64,000 nucleotides of DNA from contig JAJEKV010000047.1 of NCBI GenBank assembly GCA_021234155.1, forward strand, positions 7,031,071 through 7,095,070, written 5' to 3'. The notes beneath the pieces were generated by a model, which searched no databases, was not told the origin of the DNA, and saw only the letters and a program-made list of their open reading frames with translations. Shown one piece after another: positions 12,335 through 24,400 of the stretch. The first letter of the stretch is position 1. The number at the start of each line of letters is the position of its first letter. A program made the translations under genes and the position numbers. This DNA is from Isoetes taiwanensis. Lineage: Eukaryota; Streptophyta; Lycopodiopsida; Isoetales; Isoetaceae.

Positions 12335-12962
12335 TCTCACAAGAATTTGAGAATTCTCCATTATTTATAGTTCGAATTCTCCTATTTTTCTAGGATCAAA
12401 CTTCAAAAAGCATTCTAATTTGTTCTATGAAATGCTCGATTGTTATATCCAACCATAATATGCTGCAACAGGATGCCCACTGAATCTTTCTACAAAAACC
12501 TGTATGCAGCAAGAATCTATACAGATCTGGGCGTTGGCGACTTGCAGCTTAATAAGCTTAGAAAAAAATTAGATCAGGGAAATCACAGAGGCAATCAGAA
12601 AAAAACTACTATTTTCTCTTCTCCACGCGTATCTCATGCACCCTGCCTCCATATCCGGAAAACCCCAAATGCGCCCAGCCTTCAGCGGGCATTCGGGCAA
12701 AGTGCAAATGAAATCCTAATTAAAAAAAAAATTCGCGATTTTTGGATGTCGGATTTTTTTCAGGTGGTGAAAATCCCCAAAACCTTAGGAAAATGACGTT
12801 AAAAAAAAACCAAATTTTTTTTTATCAAACCGGAAAATCCAAATTTAAACAATAGATAATATTAGATCATTAAAAAATACCAAATTATAGAATTGAAATA
12901 CAAAATATAACCAAAACCTGGTGCAAAATTTTCATCTCCTTTTACCTGCATTTTTTTGCCCC
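12335..12962. other. Intergenic, no gene seen
   Basis: AT-rich DNA with A-runs between the foldback element and the truncated LINE. The open stretch at 12,440-12,796 has no recognisable domain. Confidence 0.4.
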
Positions 12963-14415
12963 TTTCTCCTTGATCAATTGATCAATTGGAAGAATGGCTT
13001 GATAATCATGGCGGCGGAGGTCCACATTCGGCACACTATATCATTAGGCAACTTATGTATGCTGATGATGTTTCGCTTCTGGCACATACCGCTGCTAGTA
13101 TGCAGCAACATTTACATGCTCTGCACAGTTTTTGTGAGAACACAGGTCTGCGTGTTAATCTCCAAAAGATCAAGCCTTTGGTAGTTCAATCTTCTCGTCA
13201 CAATGTTCCCACTATGCACTATGATAGCCGCGAAGTCGAAGTTGTAGATAGCTACAAGTATCTTGGTGTAGAATTCTATAAGAACACACTTTGGGAACAG
13301 TGTATTACCAAGCGGGTGGCTGCTGGATGGAGAGCACTCTATGCAATGCAAAATAATTGTTTTCGCGCAGAAATTCATGATTGGCCACGGAAAGCCTACT
13401 TGTTTCGGGCTTTGGTAGAGCCTGTTTTACTGTATGGTTCTGAAGTGTGGGGGCCTGCCATTAGTGCTAGTGCTTGGGAGAGCTTGGAGCGGGTGCAAAA
13501 GTCCTTTCTCACTTACAGCCTCAGAGTTAAAACAACGGTGCCCTATGCTATTCTTTTACAAGAGACAGGTTTTTGGCCTCTTCAACATTCTGCCATGAAG
13601 CATCTCCACTATATCTGCAAGGTGCACCACATGGATGATGATAGGTATCCTGTTCTTGCACTTGCCATGGCTGAATCTCCTCAGCGTTTGAAACGATGTT
13701 GGAAAGAGCATTGCACTACATGGTTTGCCCTTTGGGTCAGGTGCAACCGACCTTTGCCCGATGCTTGCCGATTCGATCCTGAGCTTTTGCAACAATATCT
13801 CAATGGTCGTTTTTCTCAAAAGATATGGGATGCAGTTACCTTGGCCCAAGTGAAAACTCGTCATTATCATGCACACATAAATCCAGGGCCCCAAGCTTAT
13901 TTGCTTGCTTCATTGTCCAGGAACAAGCTTGTAGCTATTGCATCAATTCGCACGGGGTCCCACAGGCTACGGATTGAGACAAGTAGATGGGAGCGGCCGC
14001 AATTGCCGCGAGAAGCGAGACTATGTGCCTGTTGCCAGTTACAGGTTATTGAAGATGAAAGCCATACTCTTCTGAGTTGCCATGCTTTTGAGATAGTTCG
14101 GAATCTTTTTTTGACCTTAGCATTCCATTCCACGCTTCCACAACTTCTCAGAGCACCATCTGTGCATGACTTGGCATTATATATACTTGAGGTTCTAGAT
14201 GAACGTCGTCAATTACTGAGCCCTCAATAGTCATTATCTCTGATTGTCTAGTATCATCATTACTGCAAAGGTTTTTCCCTTGAAAACCTTTCGAGGCAGG
14301 GGCTTTTTAATCCTAGTAGTAATGATTGTACTAGCCCATTGTATGGGTCCCATGACCTATTGGTCTCCGTGGACGTTAAAAAATCTATTCTATTCTATTC
14401 TATTCTATTCTATTC
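12963..14415 (+). mobile_element. 5'-truncated LINE with (TTCTA)n tail
   Basis: This element holds only the reverse-transcriptase C-terminal half, a short 3' UTR and a pentanucleotide tail (CTATT repeated about five times at 14,384-14,413). Its 3' UTR phrases (TCATCATTACTGCAAA, CCTAGTAGTAATG, ACTAGCC.ATTGTATG) recur inverted inside an intron of the P450 gene at 23.95 kb, and the tail recurs at 9.72 kb. It is therefore a multi-copy family in this genome. The 5' truncation is typical of target-primed reverse transcription. Confidence 0.85.
12974..14230 (+). CDS. LINE reverse transcriptase, C-terminal fragment
   Basis: The frame is open from just after a TGA at 12,971, with no good start codon, and encodes about 418 aa. 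It begins just before the catalytic YADD box (QLMYADDVSLLAH, near 13,055). The usual downstream RT/thumb motifs follow: LRVNLQK, the YKYLGVEF strand and the LYGSEVWGP segment seen in non-LTR RTs. Near the C-terminus (about 14,022-14,090) is CACCQLQ...ESHTLLSCHAF, the CCHC-type zinc motif common at the end of LINE ORF2. Fingers, the first palm motifs and the endonuclease are missing. The fragment has no internal stop, so the insertion may be fairly young. It cannot be active alone. Confidence 0.85.
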   Translation, partial: SIDQLEEWLDNHGGGGPHSAHYIIRQLMYADDVSLLAHTAASMQQHLHALHSFCENTGLRVNLQKIKPLVVQSSRHNVPTMHYDSREVEVVDSYKYLGVEFYKNTLWEQCITKRVAAGWRALYAMQNNCFRAEIHDWPRKAYLFRALVEPVLLYGSEVWGPAISASAWESLERVQKSFLTYSLRVKTTVPYAILLQETGFWPLQHSAMKHLHYICKVHHMDDDRYPVLALAMAESPQRLKRCWKEHCTTWFALWVRCNRPLPDACRFDPELLQQYLNGRFSQKIWDAVTLAQVKTRHYHAHINPGPQAYLLASLSRNKLVAIASIRTGSHRLRIETSRWERPQLPREARLCACCQLQVIEDESHTLLSCHAFEIVRNLFLTLAFHSTLPQLLRAPSVHDLALYILEVLDERRQLLSPQ

Positions 14416-15630
14416 CTTGTCATACTTGCCAGAATGAAGATGGAGATGCAATCTCTATTTCTTTCCGCAAATAAGGTAGGCTGCAAATGCTTTAGTTGCC
14501 TCTCTTTCTAGGTTTCATTTTTGTTTCTTCCAACATATTGTTTATTGTGGGATTATTTGTAGGTGAATCCAAATGAAATAGATGTCACCAAGAGTCCTTC
14601 TTCTACCTCCTAGCCATGATAATGATATTGATAGAGAGATTATGAAATGTATTTTCAAAAGACTATGAGCTTAAGAAGAATGACAAGAAGTATGACAAGG
14701 GATGTAGCATCTTCATCACAAGGACATTTTACCAGCCGAATAGGTAGGCGTAGAAAAAAAGGAATGTCTACTCATAGTAGGTGAGTGACACGATCAATCT
14801 TAGTTGCTAGTTTATCAAATGAAGATGTATTTAATTTTCTAGAGTAATATATTCTGGTTTATTATTTAAAACTTGAAGTTCTTTTCCTATTAATTGTTAT
14901 TGCAACTATTTCAACTTTAATACAAAATAATATAGTTTCGAAAAATTATAGGAAGTACATAACGTACTATATGTAAAGTACATATTTTACGTATTTAATA
15001 AGTATTTTATACTTCTATAACATATTTAAAGTACTTTTTAAATGAGAGGTATGCATACAATATTAATATGTTAAGTATGTATAATACCTATACTGTACTA
15101 AACGTATCTGACAATACTGACAGCAAGTTATGCATCTTGAAAATGTAATTGTTCAATTTTAGAATGGGACTCGCATGAAACCAACAAACCGCCCATAGAT
15201 AGGCTTCTCATTCATCTCAGCATATTTTCTACAATGGTGGATAGTGGATAGCCGCACACATGCGAACTACCCACGAAAAATAAAGGGAAAATCCAATTAT
15301 ATCATTTGGACCCCAAAAATACAATGCTAACAGATGTTTGGTTGGTGTACCTGCCGAAAGCTTATCACGGGGATTAAAAAACCCCGCCCTTTCGGGTTTT
15401 CGAGGAAAAACCCTAGTGATAAACCTTCGGCAAGGGGCTTAGACAAACGCAAGGCAGAGAAATCGCTCCCAAAAACCCACGAATGGAGAAGTCGAAACAG
15501 ATGCCGCTTGCCAACCTGTACCTGCACATCACCAACACCAAAAAAACAAAACAAAACAAACCTCCCAGAGTGGAGGGGCTGATTACGCGCGTGCCACGCG
15601 ACAAATATAATAAACAAAGAAGGGGGGGAG
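14416..15630. other. Intergenic, no gene seen
   Basis: AT-rich DNA with a GTAC-containing cluster at 14,945-15,110. The open frames near 15,330-15,690 are short and opposed, and they overlap the tandem unit described next. I cannot support a gene. Confidence 0.4.
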
Positions 15631-15638
15631 GGTGGGTT

Positions 15639-16180
15639 CAAAGAGAAAAAGGTACTGCTGAGAGAGAAGAGGAAGTGCCGATGAGACGTTGATGCAGAAA
15701 CGCGCCTAAAATAGCGAACTCCCAACCAGAATGGGCATGCGCCGCCCGCATGCATGCAAAACATGCATGCTCATCCCATTCTAGAATGGCGATCCGATGT
15801 CTCGGATCGATGGGATTCTAGAATGGGACTCGCATGAAACCAACAAACCGCCCGAATACCAAAGGACTTCCTTACAAACTAGGATCGAGGACGAAGGTCA
15901 CAGGACGAAGGCTAAAGGCCGGAAAAGGACAGCATGAAAGAAACGCCAAATTGGCCAAACCAAGCAGGAAGAAGCCCCTCCCCTGCCGGGAAAACAATTC
16001 AAAGAGAAAAAGATACTGCTGAGAGAGAAGAGGAAGCGCCGATGAGACGTTGATGCAGAAACGCGCCTAAAATAGCGAACTCCCAACCAGAACGGGCATG
16101 CGCCGCCCCATGCATGCAAAACATGCATGCTCGTCCCATTCTAGAATGGCGATCCGATGTCTCGGATCGATGGGATTTTT
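15639..16180. repeat. 360-bp-period direct duplication with RY and palindromic motifs
   Basis: The block at 15,639-15,820 recurs at 15,999-16,180 with about 95% identity. Each copy includes the near-palindrome CATGCATGCAAAACATGCATG, two RY elements (CATGCATG) in head-to-head arrangement. Each also holds a hairpin-forming CGATCCGATGTCTCGGATCG. A phrase TAGAATGGGACTCGCATGAA at about 15,820 also occurs alone near 15,162, so the unit is part of a wider repeat. No coding function seen. Confidence 0.75.
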
Positions 16181-16534
16181 TTGCATGTCTTGGTTAATTC
16201 TACTTTGTTTCACCACTTTTAAAATACTTGGCATTTTCATTTGCATATTGTTGCTCGGCCTACTAATGCATTTAGGCCCTAGCAAATTTAGTTTCAACGT
16301 TGCGTGACCTTGTGGTGCCACTACATTAGCTATTAGAACTTGCAATCTTGAATTCTATCTTTTCATAAATATTTATTTAAGTGAATGCTAATTGTTTAAT
16401 TCAAAGTATGGCATAATGCAGATAAGTTTGTGAATTATGGAAGTTGTTCCAAGTCATGCAATTAGTTGAGCGATAAAGGTTTAAGCTATAGGGAGTTGTA
16501 AAGCCCACATTCTCGCCATATGTAGTGAAAGATT

Positions 16535-16590
16535 TCAGAAGACATAGAGAGAGGGAGAGGGAGAGGGAGGGAGGGGAAGAGAGGACAATG
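16535..16590. repeat. GA-rich microsatellite
   Basis: An imperfect (GAGAGG)n/(GAGGGA)n run. It lies in the long gene-free stretch 16,200-19,670, where I see only AT-rich DNA and the tandem duplication at 18.6 kb. Confidence 0.7.
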
Positions 16591-18606
16591 AATGAAAGAG
16601 AACTGCCTAAACGTTAATAGGATGGCAAGGCAGACTCCTAACAAATGGAAGGTCCTCGGGGTCTAGAGCTATAGACAGTAAAGTGTGGCTTCTGTTCCTT
16701 GAAGGGTGCTCGTCGTGCTGATGAAAGTAGATGTGTAGAAATGAAAGCTCCTAGAGTAGGTGAATAAGAGACAAGCATCGCTTTGGTAGGAGAGGAGGGA
16801 CTCAAACCCTTTACTCGTGGTTTTGGGGACCATTGTTTTACCTAGTACTCCGCATCATGATGGAGAATTCAATTTCAATGAGTACAAGTTGGAGACAGTG
16901 GGGTAGTCATAACACCATGTTGTTGGTAGGGGCGAGTGAAAGCGGATTGGGCTTGGTGGGAGACCTTGCGCTGCTAAACCCTTAGCCTACTAATAGGTCT
17001 AAACCCTAGGCAATCTTCCATTTTGAACATGAATTGTTGTTTGGACCCCATTGGCACTTAGAAGCTCAAATCTCAGAACCATCTTCAGCAGTAATATACG
17101 CAACTCATGCCTACCTCAATTGTGCAATCGATTAAGAGGTGTCAACAACACAAAATCAAGAGATGATGAAGACCCCTTTAGGAAGGAAAATTGTTGATAA
17201 CATGTATTTGGAATTATTAAGTAGGTAGTCCATCTAGAATGACCCATTCAAGATGGATTAGTATCCTTAGAGCTTTCATAGAACTCAAGAACCCAATTTC
17301 GATATCAAGAACACTAATCAATTAACCCTAACCATTGTGTGGTGATTGTGATTAAGATAATTCCCAATTAAATGTGACCACATGTGCATAATAACCGACC
17401 TTGTCGCTGATGACTCGTGACTGGGATGTATAAGGAAAGCCTTCATCGTTGCATGGAGCCTTGGCTTGTATTATCTATTGGTGCTCTGTTGGGGGGGCTA
17501 TACCTAATAGTCTACCACCGCATATGGGTAGAGTATAGGTTTGAACCCTCCTGGACAATGCATCATCCCAGAGGAGTTAACTCGAGTATGGACATGATGC
17601 GTCATGGTCCTCTAGCTCGCTCGTAGTGGCATGGCATTACTTGGATGAGCTATGTCTCCTTCCTGCCACTTAAACTGGGAGAGATGTAACCTTGGACTAG
17701 TCATGCAAGATGTCTCTCGCAGGCAGTCATCGCTCTTAACATAAAGTATGCACAGGAGGGGCAGGTGGAGTAGACAACCTAGCCAATGTTCTATTTCAAT
17801 CCAACCATTGTATGATTATGTGTTTGTTTGTTGTTATCCATCAGTCAATCCCATTGTCGTCTGAACTAGAGTAGTATCCTTCTCATATTGTTGCATTATG
17901 TTATTCAGGATGTTCTATGAAAGTTAGACCACCCTTCGAGATGGTATATTATGTGTGTGATATTATGTTGCTATGTGCTAACACACTTATAAACTTTCAC
18001 TGTATAAATCATCCTAGAAAAGAAATGGAAAAATGACACCAACACAAGTGGTTTGAGTTAGATGGAGGGCCCTTTGCGACAACGGTATATTTGCAGAGGG
18101 GAATTTCCTATGCCTATACAATCGAGCATCATATAGGAATGGGGAGGATCACAATGGTATCAGTACAATGACCTTGGTTGAGCAAATCAAGCATTGATCA
18201 TAACCCTAAGTAGGTGAGCTAACTGGCCTACTAAAAATTGGGGCTAAAATTTCAAATATGATTTCAAAAACTAAGGTAACTCTTTCTCTACCGTTAGAGA
18301 GTAGTTAATGAGTTAGACTTGGTTGTTAGGGTCAGCTAATTATGAATGTAAAAGTAAAAATGAGAACTAAATTTGAGCACAAATTGTTAAAATGTGCCCT
18401 ACCTCATTGTTAGATTCTAGACTAGAAGGAATTCATGTTGAAGTACATCTCTCATGGTGATGAGAAGTTGACCAGCCACACTAACCTTCTAAGATCAAGT
18501 TCTTGATGAATGGAGAGCGGCCTATCATATACCATAAAAGCAAATCAATGCATCCCTGCGAGGAACAAAGCGTCCCCTGCCAACTATGTTAATTGCTTAA
18601 ACAAAA

Positions 18607-18890
18607 GAAGTGGCAACCGACTGATGTTGTAGATCATATTGACATAACAGAGTTCAACACTTGCAGCAAATAAGAAGAAGCTGCCCAACTATCTGAATGC
18701 TCAAGCATATTTATCCCTCATTAAAGAGAACTAGATTACATAATGCATCATGTCAAGATATGATTGAAGTGGCAGTCAACTGATGTTGTAGATCATATTG
18801 ACATGGCAGAGTTCGACACTTGCAGCAAATAAGAAGAAGCTGCCCAACTATCTGAAAATCCTAGAGCACATTGCTCAAGCATATTTATCC
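18607..18890. repeat. 159-bp-period tandem duplication
   Basis: Two copies start GAAGTGGCA..C.ACTGATG and share ATGTTGTAGATCATATTGAC and CTTGCAGCAAATAAGAAGAA. The second copy carries a short extra segment before CTCAAGCATATTTATCC. Non-coding. Confidence 0.8.
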
Positions 18891-19676
18891 ACAAATGAAG
18901 GTTTTGCCTATAAATAATAAAACTATACTTTATCAGTTGTTTAATAGAATTGTCATCAAACAATCTAGCTTGTTGCGAAAGTCTCTCGACAGCTGGTCTG
19001 AATTTATTGGATGCTACAGCATCCGATGAAAGATTTATTCCTTTTATTTAAAAAGTTTCTACTTCCAGTAGTGTGGGAGTAAGACAACTTGATCATGGGG
19101 CAAATGCTTTCTTTCTGGATCATGCATTTGCTTCTATAAGGATGCAATCGCTAGAATCAAGCTTGAGCATCATAGAGTTGTTGGAGTTATTGATGGATAT
19201 GAGATTTCCACTGGACCAGTAATAGAATGTGCTACACCCCTTAGGGCTTTGTTTGGAGGAGTTTCTTGTAAAGGTGTCGTCAATCTCATTGCCAGTTGCC
19301 TGCGCCAGTATTCTTTGGCACAAAAGTTGTCAGGTTAGATACACCTACTAAAAGGGATCCCTTCAAGAAATGCGCCCCTTCATGAAAGTTAGAGCCTCGT
19401 GTTAGGCAAGTCTGCTAAAAAGGAAGTTCCTTGAAAAGTCGTCTCACTGAGAGGGCCCGCAAAAATTTGTCTCTTTTCCACTTTACATAGACAAAGATTG
19501 AGTAGTCTATATTATTTTTTCAATGGGGTCATCTTTTCTTACCTTTACTTGTCAGGAACACAAACAACCATACATGCATTAAGTAGAAGGAAGGAAGGAC
19601 GCAAGGAAGTATGAGTAAATCCATATAGTGCATGATATCTCCTTGATTCAATTCAATTCCTTTCAATAATTACAAA

Positions 19677-20068
19677 CATCATCCTTCTCTAGTCTTGAAT
19701 ATGATAAATAATTTTTACATACAACCAACAGGCATCATATACTCTTGGATTGAGTTGTTTTGCAAGTCATTGGATCATTAAACTTGGCAAAGAATCTTCA
19801 TTTCTACATTCACTTTACATTCATAGCAGCCTATACAATTATTGAAAGCAGTCTAAGGAAAGCCAATTGTCGAAATCGAGCCAAAAAGATTGACTTAAGG
19901 GTGAAAGGACACGAGCCGACTTTTAAGAAAGGCAAATAGACAACATGGCCCATGCCTTAAAGTTGGCGATATCAAAGTGTAAGAAAAGGGGGGGCATGGA
20001 GTGTATATTGTTCCAATGCTAGACTGCAGAAAAGGGGAGGAATAAAAAATGATATAGGCATGATAAAA
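19677..20068 (+). repeat. Outer copy of the P450 upstream region
   Basis: This block of about 390 bp is repeated at 20,830-21,320, directly upstream of the first P450 gene. Shared phrases in order: TCTCTAGTCTTGAATATGAT, GGATTGAGTTGTTTTGCAA, GTCGAAATCGAGCCAAAAA, AAAGTTGGCGATATCAAAG and GGGGAGGAATA. The outer copy is followed by a GAAGAA-rich stretch resembling the P450 5' leader, but by no P450 coding sequence. Confidence 0.8.
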
Positions 20069-20829
20069 ACCCTTTGTAACGAAGAAGAAGAAGAAGAAAT
20101 TTCTCTTAGATTCTTCTAATCTCTTCTATACATTGCAAAATAATTCTAATGGAAGTAAGTTTTTGATAACATTTGCGATGCATAAATGACTATGGCAAAA
20201 ATGCTATATGGTTATGGGAATCTCGTTGACAATTGTGTTTATGGATATCTTTTGTAAATGGAAAAGTTGGTCCTTCCAAATTCTTGATATTTGATGAGGT
20301 GTTTTCCAAATTGTAGGTGAGAAATGGTAACACAATAAAAATACATTGATAAATGTGTGTATGAAAGGCTCTAATATTTATGTTGATATTAGTGTTTATA
20401 CAAATATTTTGAGGTGTATAATTATGGAGCCATGGAAAACCTTGGGGCATATGAGTATATACATATACTTTACAAGATGGAACATTTTAAGTAGTAGGGG
20501 TAAGGACCATGCTAAGATGCAAAAATGCAATACTTACAAGATTGTTTCTAAAGTGAATCTAAATTGCTTAAATATATTATATTATAACACATGGTTTAAT
20601 AGGATTTCCCTATATAAAGCTTATGCATAGGAAAAGGACAAAATAAGACTGAATAGGAATTTCATATGTAAAGCTTATGAATATGAAAGGACAAAGATAT
20701 TTGTGACCATTAGCTTTTGAAAAGAGCTTAAGATATTATGGATATGGCAGCGATAAGGAGCCGATGGCATTTAATACATATTGGACTTGTTGTTTTGGGT
20801 GTAAACAATAGAAAACTAAGCATATGAAA

Positions 20830-21440
20830 CATCATGCTTCTCTAGTCTTGAATATGATAAATAGTTTGTACATACAACCAACAGGTGTCATATACTCTTG
20901 GATTGAGTTGTTTTGCAAAGTCATTGGGTCATTAAACTTGGCAAAGAATCTTCATTTCTACATTCACCTTACATTCATAGCAGTCTACACAATCATGAAA
21001 GCAGTGTAAGGAAAGCCAACTGTCGAAATCGAGCCAAAAAAGACCGAGTTAAGGGCGAAAGGACACGAGCCTACTTTTAGGAAAGGCAGATAGGCAGAAT
21101 GGGCCATGCACTTGCACACGCCATAAAGTTGGCGATATCAAAGAGTAAGAAAGGGGGGCATGGAGTGTACATTAGACCGCGTAAAAGGGGGAGGAATATT
21201 TTTTTTTTTTTTTTAAGGACAACAAACTCTTATTCAATATTCCAATTTAATATTCTAGAAGTACACAGATAGATAGATGCACAGACAGAGGGGAGGAATA
21301 CAAAATGATATATGCATGATATAAACTTTGGGAGGAGGAGAAGAAGAGATATAAACCTTCGGGAGGAGAAGAAGAAGAGATTTGTATGCATTTGGGGAAG
21401 GAAGGAAGGAAGGAAGGTTCTTTTATCGTCCGCGGGGAGC
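20830..21440 (+). promoter_or_regulatory. Upstream/promoter region of the first P450 gene
   Basis: This is the inner copy of the duplicated upstream block, followed by a purine-rich leader. GATATAAAC occurs at about 21,318 and again at about 21,348, each followed by a GGAGGAG.AGAAGAAGAGAT phrase. The likely TATA box and leader are thus themselves tandemly repeated. The P450 start codon follows about 85 bp after the second TATAAA. The promoter call rests on position and these boxes only. Confidence 0.4.
21188..21300 (-). mobile_element. Small poly(A) retroposon with 11-bp target duplication
   Basis: Compared with the outer copy of this duplicated region, the inner copy has a 91-bp insertion (21,199-21,289). 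It starts with 16 T on plus, which is a poly(A) tail on minus. It is flanked on both sides by the same 11 bp, GGGGAGGAATA, which occurs only once at the matching place in the outer copy. This is the signature of target-primed retroposition. The insert could be a short SINE or a 5'-truncated LINE end. I recognise no pol III boxes in it. Confidence 0.8.
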
Positions 21441-24400
21441 ATGGGTGGTCTGATGTGGGCTGCAATATGGGTTTTGCTGGCTTGGTTGATGGTGTACCGC
21501 TGGCTGCAGCGAAATCGGCCTGTGAAGGGATGGCCCGTTATAGGCGCATCCCTGGAAGTCCTTGCAAATTATCACCGCATATACGACTGGATTGTGGACC
21601 TCTATTCTGCCACCAGCAGCAGAACTATCAGAGTCCCTTTGCCGATCTCGGACTACGTTATCACCGCCGATCCAGCCTGCGTGCAGCATATCCTCAAGAC
21701 CAATTTCGCCAACTATCCCAAGGTATGCCCCCGGATTTCTGCTTTTGGGTTTCCTCTGGAGATTTTGCCAAGTTTTTGGTTTATTTTAGGGGCCCTTTAT
21801 GCACCAGAAATTGGCTGAGCTTTTGGGCGATGGAATTTTTAACTCCGACGGCGAGCTCTGGCGTATTCAACGGAAAACTGCTAGCTTCGAATTTGCTTCC
21901 AGAGTTCTTCGTGATTTTAGTTCGGAAGTTTTCAGGGATTATGCCCTTCAGCTCTCTCGAATAATTGACGCTGCTGCTTCCTCGTCCACACCTGTCGATT
22001 TGCAGGTACGTTATGTAAGGATAAACAAAGACTGTTTATTTTTATTGCATTTTTTTATCAGCAAAATATGCAAAATGCCCTTAGCAAATAAGGGCTAGTT
22101 TGTATTATCCCCGTTTGGAAGAATCCGCCCCCTCTTCTGCAGGTTGATTAGGTGAATGATTTCTGGTGTGGACAAAAATGCCTGTTTTTTGAGCGACAGA
22201 ACAGATGGAATCAAGTGCGGATTTTTTTAATTTTTCCATTGTCCTAAATCGTTGGCAAAGGGGGGCCAGATTGATTAAAAGAGGGGGGCCGGATAGGTTA
22301 AATGAGGAGGGCCGGATACTACAGTTACTACAGGGGCCGGATTCTTCAATAGAGGGGGGCCGGATCCTTCAACTGTGGAATGGAAATTGGGATGCCATTC
22401 TTGCACAGAATGGGTGACCACATCATCTCGCATATGGGAGCCCCAGGTAGGCTCGTCCACATCGGGGCTCCCAAATTTTGGTCACCCGTTCTATGCAAGA
22501 ATTGGTATATCATTTTTACACTCTCCATTAAAAAGCAAAGATAAAACATAGGATTCCCATTCTTGCTAAGAATAATGCATGTGATTGGCCCAAATCCAAG
22601 AATGCTCTCTACTTAAGAACACCGAATCAATGATGTGCCAAAATAATGATTGGGTTTCTAAAGATTATCACCCACTTTCTTAAACCTTGTTATAGTGAAA
22701 GCATCCAATTTTTTCTTCCTATAAATTACACTTATTATTGTTCTTTCTGTAACAACATTCCTTTCGCCTAACAAATTATGGCCTGCTAACGCTATGTAGT
22801 TCTTTATTTTCAGCCTTACATTCTTGAATAATTATATTCTTAATTTGTTTTTTGGAAAACTAATTCCACAATACACAGGAGCTTCTCCTACGCATGACAT
22901 TGGATTCTATTTCCAAAGTTGGGTTTGGAGTAAATATAGGCTCTTTATCTCCTATGTCTATCAACAATGGATTTGCCACTGCGTTCAACATGTCAAATGC
23001 CATTATTGCATATCGCTTTGCAGATCCAATATGGAAAATAAAACGGTGGTTCAACATAGGAAAGGAGCGACTTCTCAAAACACATATAAAGGTTCTTGAT
23101 GATTTCACCTACAAAATTATACGTACAAGAAAGGACGGTATGAAAGTGGAGAAGTTTAGTGATGTAAGTTGTACTACTCTCTATCAATTCATGCATGCTC
23201 TCCACAACCACCAACACCCAAAAAAAAAAAAAAAATTGAACTTCGATTCTCTTCACTCTCAATCAAGAAGAAGGTCAGTGTTGTCATGCCTTAAAGATAT
23301 GCTTGCTAACAATATTGCCTCAGCGTTGTATGTGTGCCTTAGAGACATGCTCGCTACAATATTGCCTTCATGGAAGAGTCATATACCTTACAAACATGCT
23401 AGCTAACTCTATTGCCTCGTGGTAGATTTATGCATTTGGTGTGACTCATTCTATCAATTTTCAAATGTACCTTGTTTGGCACTTCTATTTAGAAGATATT
23501 TGATATGTGTGATAAAAACTTTGACTTTGTCGGCTTTTTTTTAGGTGAAACCTGATATTTTGTCACGATTCATCAGTCTTGACAAACAAACAGAAGATAA
23601 GATTCTACGAGACGTTGTGTTGAACTTTGTGATTGCGGGTCGAGATACAACTGCGTCTTCTTTATCATGGTTCTTTTACATGTTAGCATTACACCCTAGA
23701 GTGTCAACAAGAATATATGAAGAGTTGCTTGAGGTTGAAACTGAGCATTGGGAAACTAAAAGTTCACGTGTGAATCGATCTATGGAAGACTTTGTTGCCA
23801 TACTCATGTATGACACTGTTACAAAGATGGATTATCTACATGCAGCTATAACAGAGGCTATACGTTTGCATCCTCCTGTCCCTCTAGTAAGTGGTAATTT
23901 AACTTGTATACTAAATAGTCTACCTTCCTTCTCCCATCCCTCCGCCCAGTCCTAAATAGAATAGAATAGAAAAGATGTTTCACTTCTAGAAGGCCAATAG
24001 GCCATGGGACTCATACAATAGGCTAGTACAACCATTACTACTAGGCTTAAAAAACCCTGCCTTGAAAAAATTTCAAAAGAAAAACATTTGCAGTAATGAT
24101 GATATTAGACAGTCAATTAGATCAGTTTATACAGCAAACAACAATGTTGAAATTGCTCTCATCTCCCCCATTCCCCCTCATCCCTAGCCACTTCAAATTC
24201 ATACTGAACATGTATCCAACTTTATGTGCCCCCGCCCCAAATGTAGGTTTGAGTAGAAGTTGGAGTTCCATGTAAACAATACCTAGAATATTAGCATTTT
24301 TGTGTAAAAATTCAGGATGTGCATCAAGGTGTTTGCATTTAGTGTGATTCATAGGAATTTCTAAACTGTTGTTGCATTCAATTATAAAATTTAAGTTCAA

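Noticed and set aside
21312-21818. 168-codon frame starting upstream of the P450 gene
   Set aside because: It reads through the leader and across the first intron; the P450 start is the ATG at 21,441 with the membrane anchor directly after it.
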